Positions 1-12,426 of a stretch of DNA of 64,000 bases are shown here, piece after piece. Each line of letters opens with the position of its first letter. Positions within the stretch are counted from its first letter, which is position 1. Under the pieces are notes generated by a model that was not told the DNA's origin, did not search any database, and saw nothing but the letters and a program-made list of their open reading frames with translations. The DNA comes from Plutella xylostella (lineage: Eukaryota; Arthropoda; Insecta; Lepidoptera; Plutellidae), in the NCBI RefSeq assembly GCF_932276165.1, contig NC_063994.1, forward strand, positions 3,658,001-3,722,000, written 5' to 3'. Both the position numbers and the translations under genes were made by a program.

Positions 1-1640
1 CGCCTTGCAGCCTCCTTGTCCAAGTTGCTTCTGCCTAGCCGAATAGTCTGCCCGAGGAAGACATATTCATGCACAACTTCGATTGTTGCCTCACCAACGA
101 CGACCGGCTCCGGTTTCATGTTAGCATTGTACATGACTTTCGTCTTGTCCAAGTTCATACCGAGGCCTACACGTCGGGAAGCAGCATTTAGGCCACTTAG
201 CATCCAGCTAAGTTCCTGCAGAGATTCTGCCATAATAACGATGTAGTCCGCGAAGCGGAGGTGTGACATGTACTCGCCATTTATACATATGTCATGTCCT
301 TTCCAGTCCAACGTCTTAAAGACATCCAGTGAATTGGTGAACAGTTTCGGAGATATCACATCCCCCTGTCTCACTCCACGTTTCAGTTGGATAGGTCTTG
401 TCTTGTGGTCCTGTACTTGGACAGTCATAGTAGCGGTATTGTACAGACACCTCAACATCTCGATATAGCGCCAGTCGATTTGGCATCTCTGCAAGGATTC
501 CAAAACTGCTTAGGTCTCGATGTAGTCGAAGGCTTTTTCATAGTCCACAAAGGCTAGATACAGAGGCTGATTATACTCTTCGGTCTTCTGTATAATCTAC
601 CTTACTGTGTGGATGTGGTCTATTGTACTAAAGCCTTTTTGAAACCCAGCCTGCTCCGGGTGCTGAAACTCGTCTATCTTTTGGGCAAGACCATTCGTGA
701 TAACCCTTGAGAACAGCTTGTATACATGGCTTAAAAGCGAGATCGGTCTATAGTTCTTCAGAAGGGTTTGGTCACCCTTCTGAAGGGTTTGGTCACTCTT
801 CTGAAGAACTGTAGTCCTCTCTAGAAGCTGGTGTTGACAGCTCCAATTTGGTGCAGTGTGGACGAAGGGTCGACTTCACCAGACATCTCCTCTCCAGCTT
901 GAAGTTGATATTCAGAGTGCCTCGGAGAAGTCGGTGATCACTCCCAGTTTTAAACCTATTGATCACTGAGACATCTCTGAATATGTGCCGCTTATCAGTC
1001 ATAATGAAGTCGATTTCGTTTTTCGTCCTACCATCGGGGCTTGCCCATGTCTACTTCCTCTGGGGCCGATTCTCAAAGAACTAATTCGTCAGAAAGAAAG
1101 CCCCTCCCTTTCGAGGAAGTCTACAAGCATTTGCCCTCTCTGGTTTCTGCTACCAAAGCCATGATGTCCTACCCTCGATTCGTCGCATTCTTGTACTCCC
1201 ACTTTGGCGTTGAAGTCCCCCATCACAACGGTGTATTGGGTCCTATCAGTACACGTGATGCCCTAGAGATATCCTCGTATACTGCTTCGACTTCTGTGTC
1301 AGAGTGTGCCGAGGTTGGTGCATATAACTGTACGACCTTCAAGGAATACCTCTCGGTTAGTTTAAGTACTAGGCACGCTACCCGATTTGACACACTGCTG
1401 ATCTCCTTTACGTTGTTGACAAGGGTCTTGTTGACGAGGAATCCTACGCCACCTTGGGACAGTTGGTCGCCCTCCTGATGGTAGAACGTGTGGCCGGACT
1501 CCAGGGTCATCGTGTCCTCGTCCTCTATACACTTTTTTATACCGGTGACGCTGCTGCCCATCGCCGGTCTATGGGATTTAGAGTAGCTGTTTTTGGATGG
1601 TAATACCGCCATCATCCGGTCACCAGAGCCTCGTCTGTTA
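1..1640 (-). pseudogene. RTE-clade non-LTR retrotransposon, decayed copy running off the left edge
   Basis: Read on the - strand, about 1615-1200 encodes the middle of an APE-type endonuclease (GGVGFLVNK, VVQLYAPTSAHSD). About 1002-800 encodes its C-terminal part (TDKRHIFRDVSVINRFKTGS, then DHR). From about 760 to 1 a reverse transcriptase follows: KNYRPISLLSHVYKLFSRVI, the finger region EQAGFQKGFST, catalytic VDYEKAFDY, GVRQGDVISPKLF, and the post-RT segment YVFLGQTIRLGRSNLDKEAA typical of RTE elements. It is dead: the catalytic FADD box reads FADY near 245-256, a TAA replaces the Trp codon of the usual ETWAVLES block near 512, frames shift between the blocks, and the segment between endonuclease and RT is missing. 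The 3' end lies beyond position 1. RTE identification is from family knowledge. Confidence 0.88.
762..803. repeat. 21-bp direct tandem duplication at an internal deletion junction of the RTE copy
   Basis: Two adjacent 21-bp units (762-782 and 783-803) beginning AAGGGTTTGGTCAC differ at one base. They sit exactly where the - strand RTE jumps from the endonuclease C-terminus to the RT domain, so they probably mark a repair or slippage event. Confidence 0.8.
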
Positions 1641-1789
1641 TTTAGCAGAGTGCACCACGGGCAGGTGAGGTTGGCAATTGGTTCATTCGGATGTTTAGAA
1701 CCCTTGCACCCTTGCGTGATCAGGTAATTATGTTAAAAACAAATAAAGATATGCGTGATTTTTAGTTTTGTTGTGTATTATTTGCAATC

Positions 1790-2105
1790 TACGTATAAAA
1801 CTAATTTCTTTAAAATAATTTCTAATTTCCTTGTTCCTAAAACTAACTTCTTTGGGACCTTTTATAATTTCTTTGGTGTGTTTTCTAATTTCATTGGTGC
1901 CAATCTAATTTCATTGGCCCAAAATTGTTTAAAATCGCTGTAACTTTGAATCGGCTCGATAGATTTCAGGGCCAATAAGAGATAACTAAAGAGGTCTAAA
2001 GCCTCTACAATATGTGGGGTATAATATTCAAACAACATGAAAAAAAAAATGCGCCAAAGAAATTATGCTTTTGGAGCCATTTTTTGAGAATCACCCTGTA
2101 CATAT
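1790..2105. repeat. Degenerate phrase repeat ending in a CACCCTGTA terminus
   Basis: Variants of the phrase CTAATTTCNTTGG recur about six times between 1798 and 1915. The reverse form CCAAAGAAATTA appears near 2054, and the segment ends in GAGAATCACCCTGTA, an end shared by many small TIR elements. No matching left terminus was found, so this may be a truncated or highly diverged element. Confidence 0.4.
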
Positions 2106-5100
2106 TTACTGGCCAAATCACTATTGGACAAGTGCCGAAGGCTATTCGTATTTTTTTTATTGTACCTATTACATAATTTTTCGTATCCTTGTTACATCCT
2201 TTAGCTAAGCTGATGGTCTAACTAGTGCCTATGTTTTACTGCAGTTTCACTACACCTGTTTTAATTCTTAAGAGATTAACCTAATTCAGGCAAATCCATT
2301 ATTCAAGATCTTCATGGAGAGCCGTGCTTGAGTAAGTTTTACTTCCCTAGACCATAAAAGTAGGAATATATTTGTTTTCTCATGTCTCGGACAATGAGAA
2401 CAACAGTTTAAGATAAGAGCGACCTAATTTGAAAGAGTTATTGCATTTCTCCATTTATTTTAGTCGTAAATTAATAAAATTCCAAATTTTCAACATTTTC
2501 GCACAATATTTAGATAACGTTCTTCTAAACCTAACGACAACGACGTACAAAAGTGTATTCTTATTCTAAAATAATATAATTGAAAAAATACCATTATTTT
2601 AATAACAATTTTCAATCTCGTAAGAAAACAAACATTTTAAAATACTTTGAAAAACAACTAGTTACAATTGTAATCTTTAACTTTATTGATGTTAAAATTT
2701 CATTATCTTCGTTTAGTTGGGAGACTAGAGACTGGGTCGTGGTATTTATTTTATCAGCAGGGCCAGCGGCGCCACGGCTTATCTTCACTCTACTTGTATT
2801 GTTATATTAAAATCTATTGAATATTGGAAGAGATGAGACTTTCTCCCAGATGCTATTAAACAGTTTGACTACTTCTTTTTTTTTCTTTTTCATAATGATT
2901 ACCTTTAAAATTGAGTGGGACACGCGTAGCAATCACAAAGATAAATTGTATTTAATAATAAAATGCGATGCTTCGTTATGTATTCCGTTGAAACGACCTA
3001 AAATTATTTTTCTGATGTTTAGAAAATCTTCCCTGAATTATTATTCATATTTTTCGTCGCGTTCGGAGCCAATTGTTTCCTTTTTTATGAGTCGCAATTT
3101 TCCTTCAGCTCTCATTCCGCTTCCTAATTTGTGCCGTGCATAACTGCCGTAATATCTTTTCCATGCAAACAAAAGCGTTCCTAATTTATTACGTCTATTA
3201 GGTGCAAAATTGCCGGCACCAACTTTGCCACGGTCGACGGTCCTGCGGTGAATGTTGTCAAGTAGTTCTTGATATAATGTGGAGTCCTCCGCATACGTTG
3301 CTCTCGCTGGCCGGCTTGGCTTTCAGATCGAAATTGCTGTAGCCTTTTCACTTTGTGACCTTTGTGCGATAGAGAAAACACACGCTTCGAAAAGGACTCG
3401 GGAATTCTGAATCCGTAAGCAAAACTAAGTTATTGGCCTAATATCTTCAGACAACAAAAGAGCAACAACAATGACCGTGCTGCTCAACTACAATGGGTTA
3501 TATATTGCAGTCGCCCGCTGTAATGTTTTTGTTGTAACTTATATCCGTAAAGTCATAAAAAGAGACCTGGCATAACGCTACATTTATAGCACTACTGCCA
3601 GAGGGAATAACAAGAAGGACCATGAAGATGATAAATCCATGGTTTCGAATAAGCATTGCTTCGTTTTCCAAATATCTAACTTGACGCAAGTTGGATGGAG
3701 TTATGGAGGAAATATAGTTGTGACCTTATGACCCATTTCGGTTACAACCTCAAAACTTATTTCATCAAAACAAACATTAAAATTAAGTATTAAAGTATCC
3801 AAACATAATCCTATTACATGGAAAGTTTACACAAATACTATAAATTTTACAACCGTGGTGAAATAATTTATACTTGTGCTGATGTTGATTAGGAAGAGAG
3901 TTTACAGCCCACGTTGATATAGGTGCAATCGTTATACCTGGTCCTTAATAGTAACTGCAAAACAAAACACATAAAGACAATGAAGTGATAACTAAAAGTT
4001 GTTACACGGAAAGTAAAGGTGCGTTTAGTGTTAGTGATGTTCTAGAAAGTTCACTTCTGGGAAGAATCTTTTTCCGAACTCGAGATTTCCTGTGGGACTG
4101 TACCTGATTGTGTTCTTTAGAATGCTAGGGTTAATACTTTTAGAATTATTAAGAACACAAAGAACAAGGTTGGAATCTACAAACTTAAAATACGGCGTAA
4201 TGTAATACTTAATACGGTAACATAGTATAATAAGTCGTAAATTGAGTACATATTATTATATAAATTATAAATGATGTATTGAGATGTTGTAAAATGTTAA
4301 ATAGCGTATAATAGTTGTTCGTGTTAGTAGTTCGAACTTACTTTGCTTGAATTATATTATCGTATTAAGATACAAATTGTATTTTTTTAAATACATTATA
4401 ATTTTTAACGACAAAAGGAAGAATAAATAAATCAGCACCTTCATTGCTTCTTTTTTTGCTTCGGTCCCGGACAAATCTTTGTGTAAAATTTCAGACCCAA
4501 ATTTGTTAATTCCACAGCACCCTCCCTTACTTAACCGTAAACAAGCTAACCTCATAAACATTCTTGTCACAACAAAATGAAATTTAAAAAGTATTTCTGC
4601 TAACTGCCAGGTTGTGATTCTGAAACTCGGAATCAGGCATTCATCCACCGTATCTGGAAAGTTAGCCGCACGTGATGATAACTTCAAACTGTGTTCTGTT
4701 CTCTGTAGTTATTTTTTGCTATGCAGAGCAACTGCTCCGCTCAGACCGGACAAGCACTGGTCTCACCGGTTTAGCCTGACCCCTTCCAAAAGATCACAAC
4801 CAGAAACTAAATCACTCCAAGCACATCTGTAACCGTTCGGAATAGGAGCCAATTTCGGATGAATCGTCACAGACGATGTGCACTAAGACTCATGTAAGAA
4901 TTTCGGTCTTGTTGTCTGGGAATTAAAGGTTGTTTTAGGTGAAAGGTGATGGGGGTTATGAATTTATGCAGCTGGCGATGTGCGATGCTGATTATTGGCC
5001 GTAGGCAATATTTCTCGTTTTGAGTACAGTACGGCGCCTATTTCTTCGTATACAAGATTACTCGGACCATTCGAGGTTATTCCGCTATGAACTTTGTGGA

Positions 5101-5758
5101 TTGTAATTACACATCCATCTTAGCGGTTCGATGATCAAGACTTTCGATAACAGGTGGTTGATTTTGATCGCAAATGTCTTCAACTGCAATCTCAACAATT
5201 TTTAAAACCACTCTTAAATATTTCTTGGCTACTACTGTAGGTATACGTACATCTAGGTATGTAGGATAGCTTTCCCCTTTTATGTTTCTTGTGAATCCTC
5301 AACAGCAAAAATTAACTGGCGTTTCTTCGGATCATTTTAATATAGTTAATATTAGGTACCGAAGTGAAGTGGATTCACATTTAAGTCGAGACTTAAATAA
5401 TTAAAGTATTAACCCAAATAAAAGCAGCTCTGTTGGCCTATTGTAAAAACTCATTTAAATAATATCCCAGCAAGTTGCACGCTGCGAGCAAAACTAAAGA
5501 ATATGCGGAAAGCTTTTAAAAAGTTTGTGGCGTTAATCATTTTCCACGCTGCACTTGAGTATTCACTCTTAAATATTTACGACCAAAAGATTAATTTCCA
5601 ACTTCTTATGGTTTAAGAGTTTAAGACTTGGAGTCTTTGCAAAGTTTAAGGAGTTTGTCAGATGTTAAATTCATAACAGTTTCGCTGTATATCAAACCAA
5701 GGCCTATCGTAACGTTTCAATTTGTCCTTTATTGTTGATAAGTGACTGCTGCCATCAT
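2106..5758. other. AT-rich stretch with no recognisable gene
   Basis: Short open frames are scattered here, but none has recognisable domains, codon-like composition or splice context. I see no terminal repeats or tails. It is consistent with intronic or intergenic sequence. Confidence 0.5.
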
Positions 5759-6014
5759 AGATTAACAATATACGAACAAGATGGTGTGTCATATCACTCA
5801 TATCATACTCGTATATGTATACAAAAACAAAATATTATAGTGTTTTTCTTCGGTTTGATACGTTTTAAGTTCAACCTATGATAACCATGAATGAATAAGG
5901 TCACACACAGATCTTCCAATCGAACTAATTCAGAACACGAGCTCAGTGGCAGTAGTTTGGGGTGTTATTTGTCGAGACGTTTCTTTTGCACGGACACTCC
6001 ATCTAGTTCGTATT
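5759..6014 (-). mobile_element. MITE-like TIR repeat, family 1 copy A
   Basis: The left end AATATACGAACAAGATGG (5767 on) and the right end CCATCTAGTTCGTATT (to 6014) form an imperfect inverted repeat of about 22 bp around the core GATGGNGTGTC. Internal sequence such as TGTCGAGACGTTTCTTTTG and AACCATGAATGAATAAGG is shared with copies near 24.1, 46.9 and 61.0 kb. No coding capacity; non-autonomous DNA transposon by structure, superfamily unknown. Confidence 0.7.
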
Positions 6015-8637
6015 AAAAATATGTTTGGCTGCCATCTATCGTGCGCTGTTGTGAACACAATCCACCTCTGCGCAGGAGTGGGCAAACAAAAGAACGCCAG
6101 GTGTGCGACACCCTTCTAACATCTGTCTTGCGGATGTTTTTGTCCACATTCGTTCGGGTAAACCCAAATTCTACATTGTCTGTTGTAGTGTTCAACTTGA
6201 GGAAATGTATTGTAACTTTGACTAAGTGTTATTATGTTAATAATCATTCATTAATAGCAATTCTCATTGACCTTGTCAACGATTTTTTACATGTACATAT
6301 TTAAATGTATAAAAATAATAAGTTCTTACAGAATTAATCACAAATTTTCTGTGCAAGTAAATATTCCCACTTTCTTGACATAATCATTCTGTAAAAGGTA
6401 TACTTTCAGCATGAGTGATTTTTACTAAATGCATCTAAAGTTGAAATAATTCAAACTTAAACGCCGGCGACGGTGGTTTAGACAACTTGGTGAATAAACC
6501 ACTTTACTCATTATTACATCCACTCATAAGCAAACCAACAGCACAAAATAACAGACGAATAATTTATCATTAGCTGAATAAGCTTTTAAGACCTTATATT
6601 TTAAAATAGTAGCTGTAAAAGGTACCCTTTTAGCGTCGTCACAGGATTTCCCAGAACCGAGAGCAGACGCTATAATTACTGTACTGGATAAAGTTGTTTA
6701 AGCTACCTGCTGATCCGTAAGAATGTACAGCTTCAGCGGTTTCAGCCACGTTGGCACTTCATTTGTTGATCGCCTTAACTGTCTTTTGTTTTCACTGAAT
6801 ATTCTGTCGCATATTGTTGCTAAAACTTTACATTGAAGTGGGCTTTATTGGCTTAAATGGATGATTGGATGCCATAACTGTATCATCGGACAATAATTGC
6901 TGGCCTCTTCCAAGAAGCACCTCAACACTCTGTTTTAGATCCTCCTCATACGCAAAATACCTGGTTAGGTTACTATTCTCCGCATGAAAACGATTGATTT
7001 TTGATATTTTTTACTATTCATTTAATATACTGACTCAAAACTAAAGTAAGTACCTGCATTATAAAGTAATCCTTCCTATGTTTGTAGTTGATGTATGTGT
7101 GATGTTGCTAAGCATTTAATAATATCTTAGTATTAAAGGCACGAAACCGTGTTTCGTGTTCCGATAGCAAGTCGCATCGTGACTGCATTAAATTATGTCC
7201 ATTTTTCAAAGATCCCCGCCGCGTTAAATTTCCCTTCTTTTATCAAGGAAATTTAAGGCAAGAAAATGTCTTTACAAAATGGTTGCGCGGACAAGCTCCT
7301 TAGAACGTGTTTGGTTTAAACAATTAATATGTCTGTTGTGTATTCAGACATTAATAATAAGCTTGTCCGTGACAAGTACTAGCCGCGTGCTGCTTACGAA
7401 ATTGAATTAAAAGTGAAACTTGATCGAGCATAGTGAAAACTTCCAACTGTAGCTGTAATGAGATCGCGAGCTGAACTTCAGCAGCAAACGCTCTCCATGT
7501 ACCGAATACAACACAACGACTGACCAAGCAAAGTTCCAGACAAATACATTAGTCTGGCATGGAAATAGAAACTCCAACTAAAGATCCCTGGCCCGCAACC
7601 AAATCGGGCGTTCAACGAGTTCCTTAAATCTAAGGCATCCAAATGAACACATACATATTCCTATCATGAGATCTTAATCTTTATTAATGTGGCTACAGTT
7701 AGTCGGGCGGTATTTGAACCATTTTACGCTCCAACCAATACCATCAGCATCAGTGTAACTCTGATGTGGTCGCTTTGAGTTTTTATGTAACAGCCGAAAA
7801 CCGACATCTGTCAAAGTGGTTTCCTCTTTTTATTGGAGCTACTTTCTTACTTGCCGAAAATGGGCGAGAGTCAATAGATATTTCTTAAAGAAGAATATAA
7901 TCTCTTACAGCATGTCGGCAGTCATCCCTTGTAAAGTACGATATAAATACGCCCGTGCGACCGATAAATTCGAAACTTCCCTCCGTTTTGTAGTTCCGTA
8001 ACACCCCACTTATAGGGTCCCTCACAATAAGTCAAGTCCTAAGCAAAGATGGGGTCCGTAGCTTGTGCTGAAAAGCCGCCCTCTAGTATGACTTATACAT
8101 GGATAGATACATTTGGTATCAAAAGGGAGAATTTTATGATTCCTTTGTCCGATTGAATCTTTATTGACTCTGCGAGTATCAAAGTGCGTTATATCGACTT
8201 CAATCGAAGATTTTAACATTTATCATTTGCCTTTAATCTCAGACTCTTCATGTGATGTTGTACACAATTACTTCGACCTTAAATGTATAGCTGCCTTGCT
8301 TTGACAGTATACGGACAGAAGGAGAAAGACATAGATTTAATGCCGACACTCACTTATTATAACATTAGCTACTCAGTGTTCAAGTTCTAAGATTACTTAC
8401 CTATTTTTTTTATAAAATGCAATAAGGATCGTTAGCATGATAGCTTGGCTTCTAAAGAATTTCAAATATATAATCTTCATAAAGTTATTCTCGATATTCC
8501 TAAGCAGATGATCAATCGACTGTAAAAAATTTGTTCGATAAAAGTCGTTCTTCCGCTCCAATATTTGAAATGAATGAACTGCAATGCTCTTTGAAATGGT
8601 AGGGGTCGAATCAACTTCCTAATCTCATTCGCCTATA
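6015..8637. other. No gene or repeat recognised
   Basis: This is non-repetitive, AT-rich sequence as far as I can read it. The segment around 7140-7650 is somewhat richer in GC than its surroundings but contains no long open frame or clear splice-bounded exon. Confidence 0.45.
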
Positions 8638-8720
8638 TTCCATGGAACGGTTTTTAACCCCCGACAAAATATGGGTGTTATAAGTTTAACTTGTCTGTGC
8701 ATCTGTCTGTGATATCGATT
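8638..8720. repeat. Fragment of a common arthropod dispersed repeat (TTTTTAACCCCCGAC type)
   Basis: TTTTTAACCCCCGACAAAAT followed by GGGTGTTATAAGTTTAACTT and GTCTGTGCATCTGTCTGTG resembles a dispersed repeat often met in arthropod introns. Ends are not defined. A related CCGACTTCAAAAAAAGGAGG phrase occurs on the opposite strand near 47.98 kb. Confidence 0.4.
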
Positions 8721-10284
8721 TGTATTTTTGTGGGTCATAGGTAATAGGTTATTTCTTTTAGTGAGAGATTTTTGAGTTCTTAGTTATCTACAAAAAAAAC
8801 TTTATTATCGATAGAATTTGCTATAATTTTTATGTTATAAAATCCTTGTCTATGTCAAAGTGAAAAATTCATCTAGTGTTTTCCTCGAGTAAAGCTGGAA
8901 TTTTCTAAGTATTTGCGGAATATTCCATTGTATGATGTGATGAGGTAGCCTCGTATTGCGTTTATATTTTCTCTTTAATTCCGTACACGTGTACACTTTT
9001 TCTCAAAATTGAACAATCTAGAGAGTTCAAGAGCCATTCTGTTGTCAGGTGTACAAAATATGATAAAAAGAGACATTACATAGGTAGTATTGATAAAGAT
9101 TTTATGGAAAAAACAAACCTTATATTTTTCTGTATTGCTAAAAATCGTATTTGCAACGAAATTGATAAGGCATTTATAGATTTACCGAAGGATGGTACAG
9201 GTAAACCACCGTTAGGGCCAGGTCCCATTGCGCGGTGTCGGGACATGGGCCTGGCGCTAAAACAGGTGTTTAGCGTACTTAATACCTTTGTATCTGTCAA
9301 ATACTATATCAAAAACGCTAAGCTTGTTTGTTTTTTTATTGGAATGTGCATAAGTGGGCCGCTAACGGCAATATGTACCTACTAGGTCTTTTGATTTACA
9401 TTAAATCCGCAGTAGTAAGCCATCAAAGCGGAGATTAACATCTATTCCCACGGAACTCTTTAAAAGCCGTAAAAATTCAACACGACACGATGGAATGCGC
9501 TTACACAAAAGGTAAATCCTTAGTAAAAAAAAGGAGTTCAAAAATTCAATTCCCAAAGCATTGAACGACTGCTCGTATGAAGCGAAATAGCTACTTCATC
9601 AGTAGCTACTACTGCTACTCATGTTGGGATCCTGGCTATGCATAATTTAACATGCTAAGCGACACTCCCTTAAAACTCATCTACTGAACTTATTTATGCT
9701 CACAGGGGCTTAACTGCATCTTGCAAGTAGTTTAAGACGTTCAGAGGAACGTACGTTTTGTGTCGGCGGCATACGCTTTTGATTTCTGTGAAGGTTTTGT
9801 TCGTGTGTAGATGTAGTCGGGTCGGGACTAGGAAATTTATTGTATTCGTTACGTACCGTACCGTAACAACTTTTGGTTTCAAAGTTTACTTTTACGTAAA
9901 TACTATGTAATGTGAGTTTAATTTTGTCGGGACTACGAGTGTGTATACGGATTTTAACGTATTTAGGTATTTGTTGTTGAATATGTGACAGAGGCATAGT
10001 ACTACTAAGGTACTTAATTTAAAAAAAGTCTTTTGAACTATTTTATGTACCTAGTTTGTCACACAGTAAATAGACTGCTAATGGAAACAAAATGAAACGT
10101 ATTTAAAACCAAGAATAATATCCATAATCTCATTATTGTTATTATGTATATGAACGATGTAACCGGCAATTATCACATGACTATTATAGTTAAAATATCA
10201 TTACCTTTCAACGCTGAACCTAACAACGGTCGTACTGATCATAGCCATGTGTTATTTTTTATCAGCATTACATCTTACTTAATT
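8721..10284. other. No gene recognised
   Basis: Only short uninformative frames are present. A small inverted motif around GGCCAGGTCCCAT and ATGGGCCTGGC (9219-9256) could form a hairpin but has no other support. Confidence 0.45.
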
Positions 10285-12426
10285 AGGGTAAAAGTACCAG
10301 TAACTGGCAGTTTAAGCGACTAGCAACACAAAAAAATATATTAAAAATAAAGTATTGGCCTGATTTAAGCACTGGTAGGCTTGAATTACTGGCAATAAGA
10401 TGACGAACAATTATAGGCATAAATGGTAAAGATATATGATTAATATTCGATTTTAATGAAGTTTATATCCACTACCCCCAAAAAACCTAGTAACTGGCAG
10501 TAAAAATTAGTAACTGTCACATGATGTTTCAGTAACTGGCACCTTTTAAAAAATCATGCAATTAGGTCAATAAGTACTCTAAAATCAATAATATATTTGA
10601 TATTAGGTAATGTACAATTACCTGTCTAGGTTCTGTACCGGTAAGACTCAAAATCACCGTTGTAATGGTCGACTTCTACGACAAAATGACAGTACAAGTA
10701 TGCGACGAATCGTGGGTCCATATGAATGCAACAAATCGAGAAACCCTTGGATTTGGAAACGGAAATGGAGAAAGCAAATGCTTGTGGACCTTGATGTATT
10801 CATTCAGCAGCTTGGGAGAAGTGACCTGGCTAAGTTGAAGACTGCTGACGGTAGTATAGTTGCCTCAAAGCTGAAATTTCTTGCGGAAATTGAAGGTTTC
10901 TACGGCTTTCAGCTTCACATGCTCTGGGTAAAGACAGAATTAGTACAGCTCTTCTGAAAGCTATTACTATTCTCAAACAGCTTCAGAAGCTCTTTAACCA
11001 TTTTTTTTTATAAGTCATGTTTTCAAGCTGTTTTATAAGGTCATCACAAACCGTGTTTCTATCAAGCTCTTCAAGGACTATAAGAAAGCCTTTGATTCCA
11101 TTTAGACCTGGGCAGTTCTGGAATTCCCTCGTTGTAACATGCATAGCAGCCTTAATGCAGCAACAGTATATTATGCCTACCTTGGACAGTCTATTCGACT
11201 AGGCAGAAGGAACTTCAAAAACGAAGCTGTAAGGTGCATAAAACAAAATATGTATTACTGGATTGGACTGCATAAGGGAAGATTTGACAAATTTTCACAT
11301 AAAATGCCTGAAGGAAAAGGTCTTCAGTCAATGCGTCTTACTGGTGATGACGTATGGATCATAGACGTGGACACTGACGGTTGGACTGGTCCACAGATTC
11401 AAAATCGATCAGCGGTTGGTGCTTCTTTGAAGGACCATATCAGAAATAAGGTACCTGTAATAGAACTTGAGTAACCGATACAGCTCTGAAATTCTGTATG
11501 CTCAAGTGGCATTAGGCCGGCCATAGCTGCCGAAAAACCGATGACCAGTGGGGCAAACGCGCTCTAGAGTGGAGACCACGAACAGGCAAGGGTAGCGGCG
11601 AATACCTTCGGGCCAGCTGGACCAACGACCTTTTAAAGCTGACCGGTAGTGGCTGGATGAGGAAGGTCGAGAACAGAGTGCAATGTCACTGCTGGTGAGA
11701 GGTCCAGCAGTGGACAATTACAGACTACTGTAGATTGCCTTGATTTTAGTCATTTTTCTGAAAAGAAACATGAAAGAAATGTTTACCGCACCAGTAAGTG
11801 CCAGTTATTGGTGCGTAAAAAAAATGTATGCAGATTAGTAACTGGCAGCCCCGTGCCAGTTATTGAAACAAAGCTGCCTAGACACTGGGGGTTTTTACAG
11901 TGCACTTTAAATCGTATTTTCTGTCGATAGAAGGTATAAAATAGCTTAAAATCACAAAACCCAAAATATTAGTAACTGGCAGGGGGGTGCCAGTTACTAA
12001 GTGAAGATATAAATTACATTTCAGTAACTAGCACCCTCAAATATAACTCAAAAGCAACTAAAATCACAGTGAATCGGGCTATTATGATATTGTTTAGACC
12101 TTCCCCTACTTCCTTTGTTATTGTGACACTATCAAAAACTTATTTATTTTCGCGAAAACAGGTCATACAAATTTTGGTGTCTCCTTAAGAAAAACTTAAC
12201 GCACGTGCATTTTTTTGGCGATCTTCGCCGCTTTCACTGAGATAATTTCCAGCGCCGGAAAATACTGACCTAGCGGCGTAAAATTAAACTATAATATCAA
12301 TGAATAATTGGAGATTGCTGTAAACACATCAAAGATGGTCTTACTATATCCAAAAGCTTAATATATTTAGTTTTATAGTCAAAGTGCCAGTTACTGACAC
12401 ATGCCAGTTATACCACGATTTACCCT
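10285..12426. mobile_element. Non-autonomous TIR DNA transposon with clustered subterminal motifs
   Basis: The left end AGGGTAAAAGTACCAGTAAC and the right end, read in reverse as AGGGTAAATCGTGG, are inverted counterparts that both lead into the motif AGTAACTGGCA. That motif or a near match occurs at about 10299, 10386, 10489, 10509, 10531, 11837, 11971 and 12023. Its inverse TGCCAGTTACT or a variant occurs at about 11800, 11854, 11988, 12385 and 12402. Such clusters are expected of transposase-binding subterminal repeats. No transposase frame is visible. A decayed RTE copy occupies the middle (about 10640-11740). Target duplication not resolved; superfamily unknown. Confidence 0.78.
10640..11740 (+). 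pseudogene. RTE-clade non-LTR retrotransposon fragment inside the 10.3-12.4 kb element
   Basis: RTE pieces appear in order across shifting frames. A weak endonuclease-like stretch (RETLGFGNGNGE) lies near 10736. Catalytic DYKKAFDSI, then a stop, then TWAVLE lie near 11075-11115, with the usual Trp present after the stop. The post-RT block YLGQSIRLGRRNFKNEA starts near 11180. C-terminal GKRALEWRPRTGKGSG and ASWTNDLLKLTGSGWMR run about 11550-11680, and a VQQWT-like end lies near 11704. Large parts are missing: most of the endonuclease, and the RT segment from AFDS to YLGQ including the FADD box. A foreign stretch, GRFDKFSHKMPEGKG onward (11278-11474), separates the last two blocks. It is non-functional and a different copy from the one at the left edge. 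Confidence 0.78.

Noticed and set aside
9076..9385. Overlapping open frames on both strands around 9.1-9.4 kb
   Set aside because: Neither translation resembles a known domain; the overlap is best explained by chance in a stop-poor segment.
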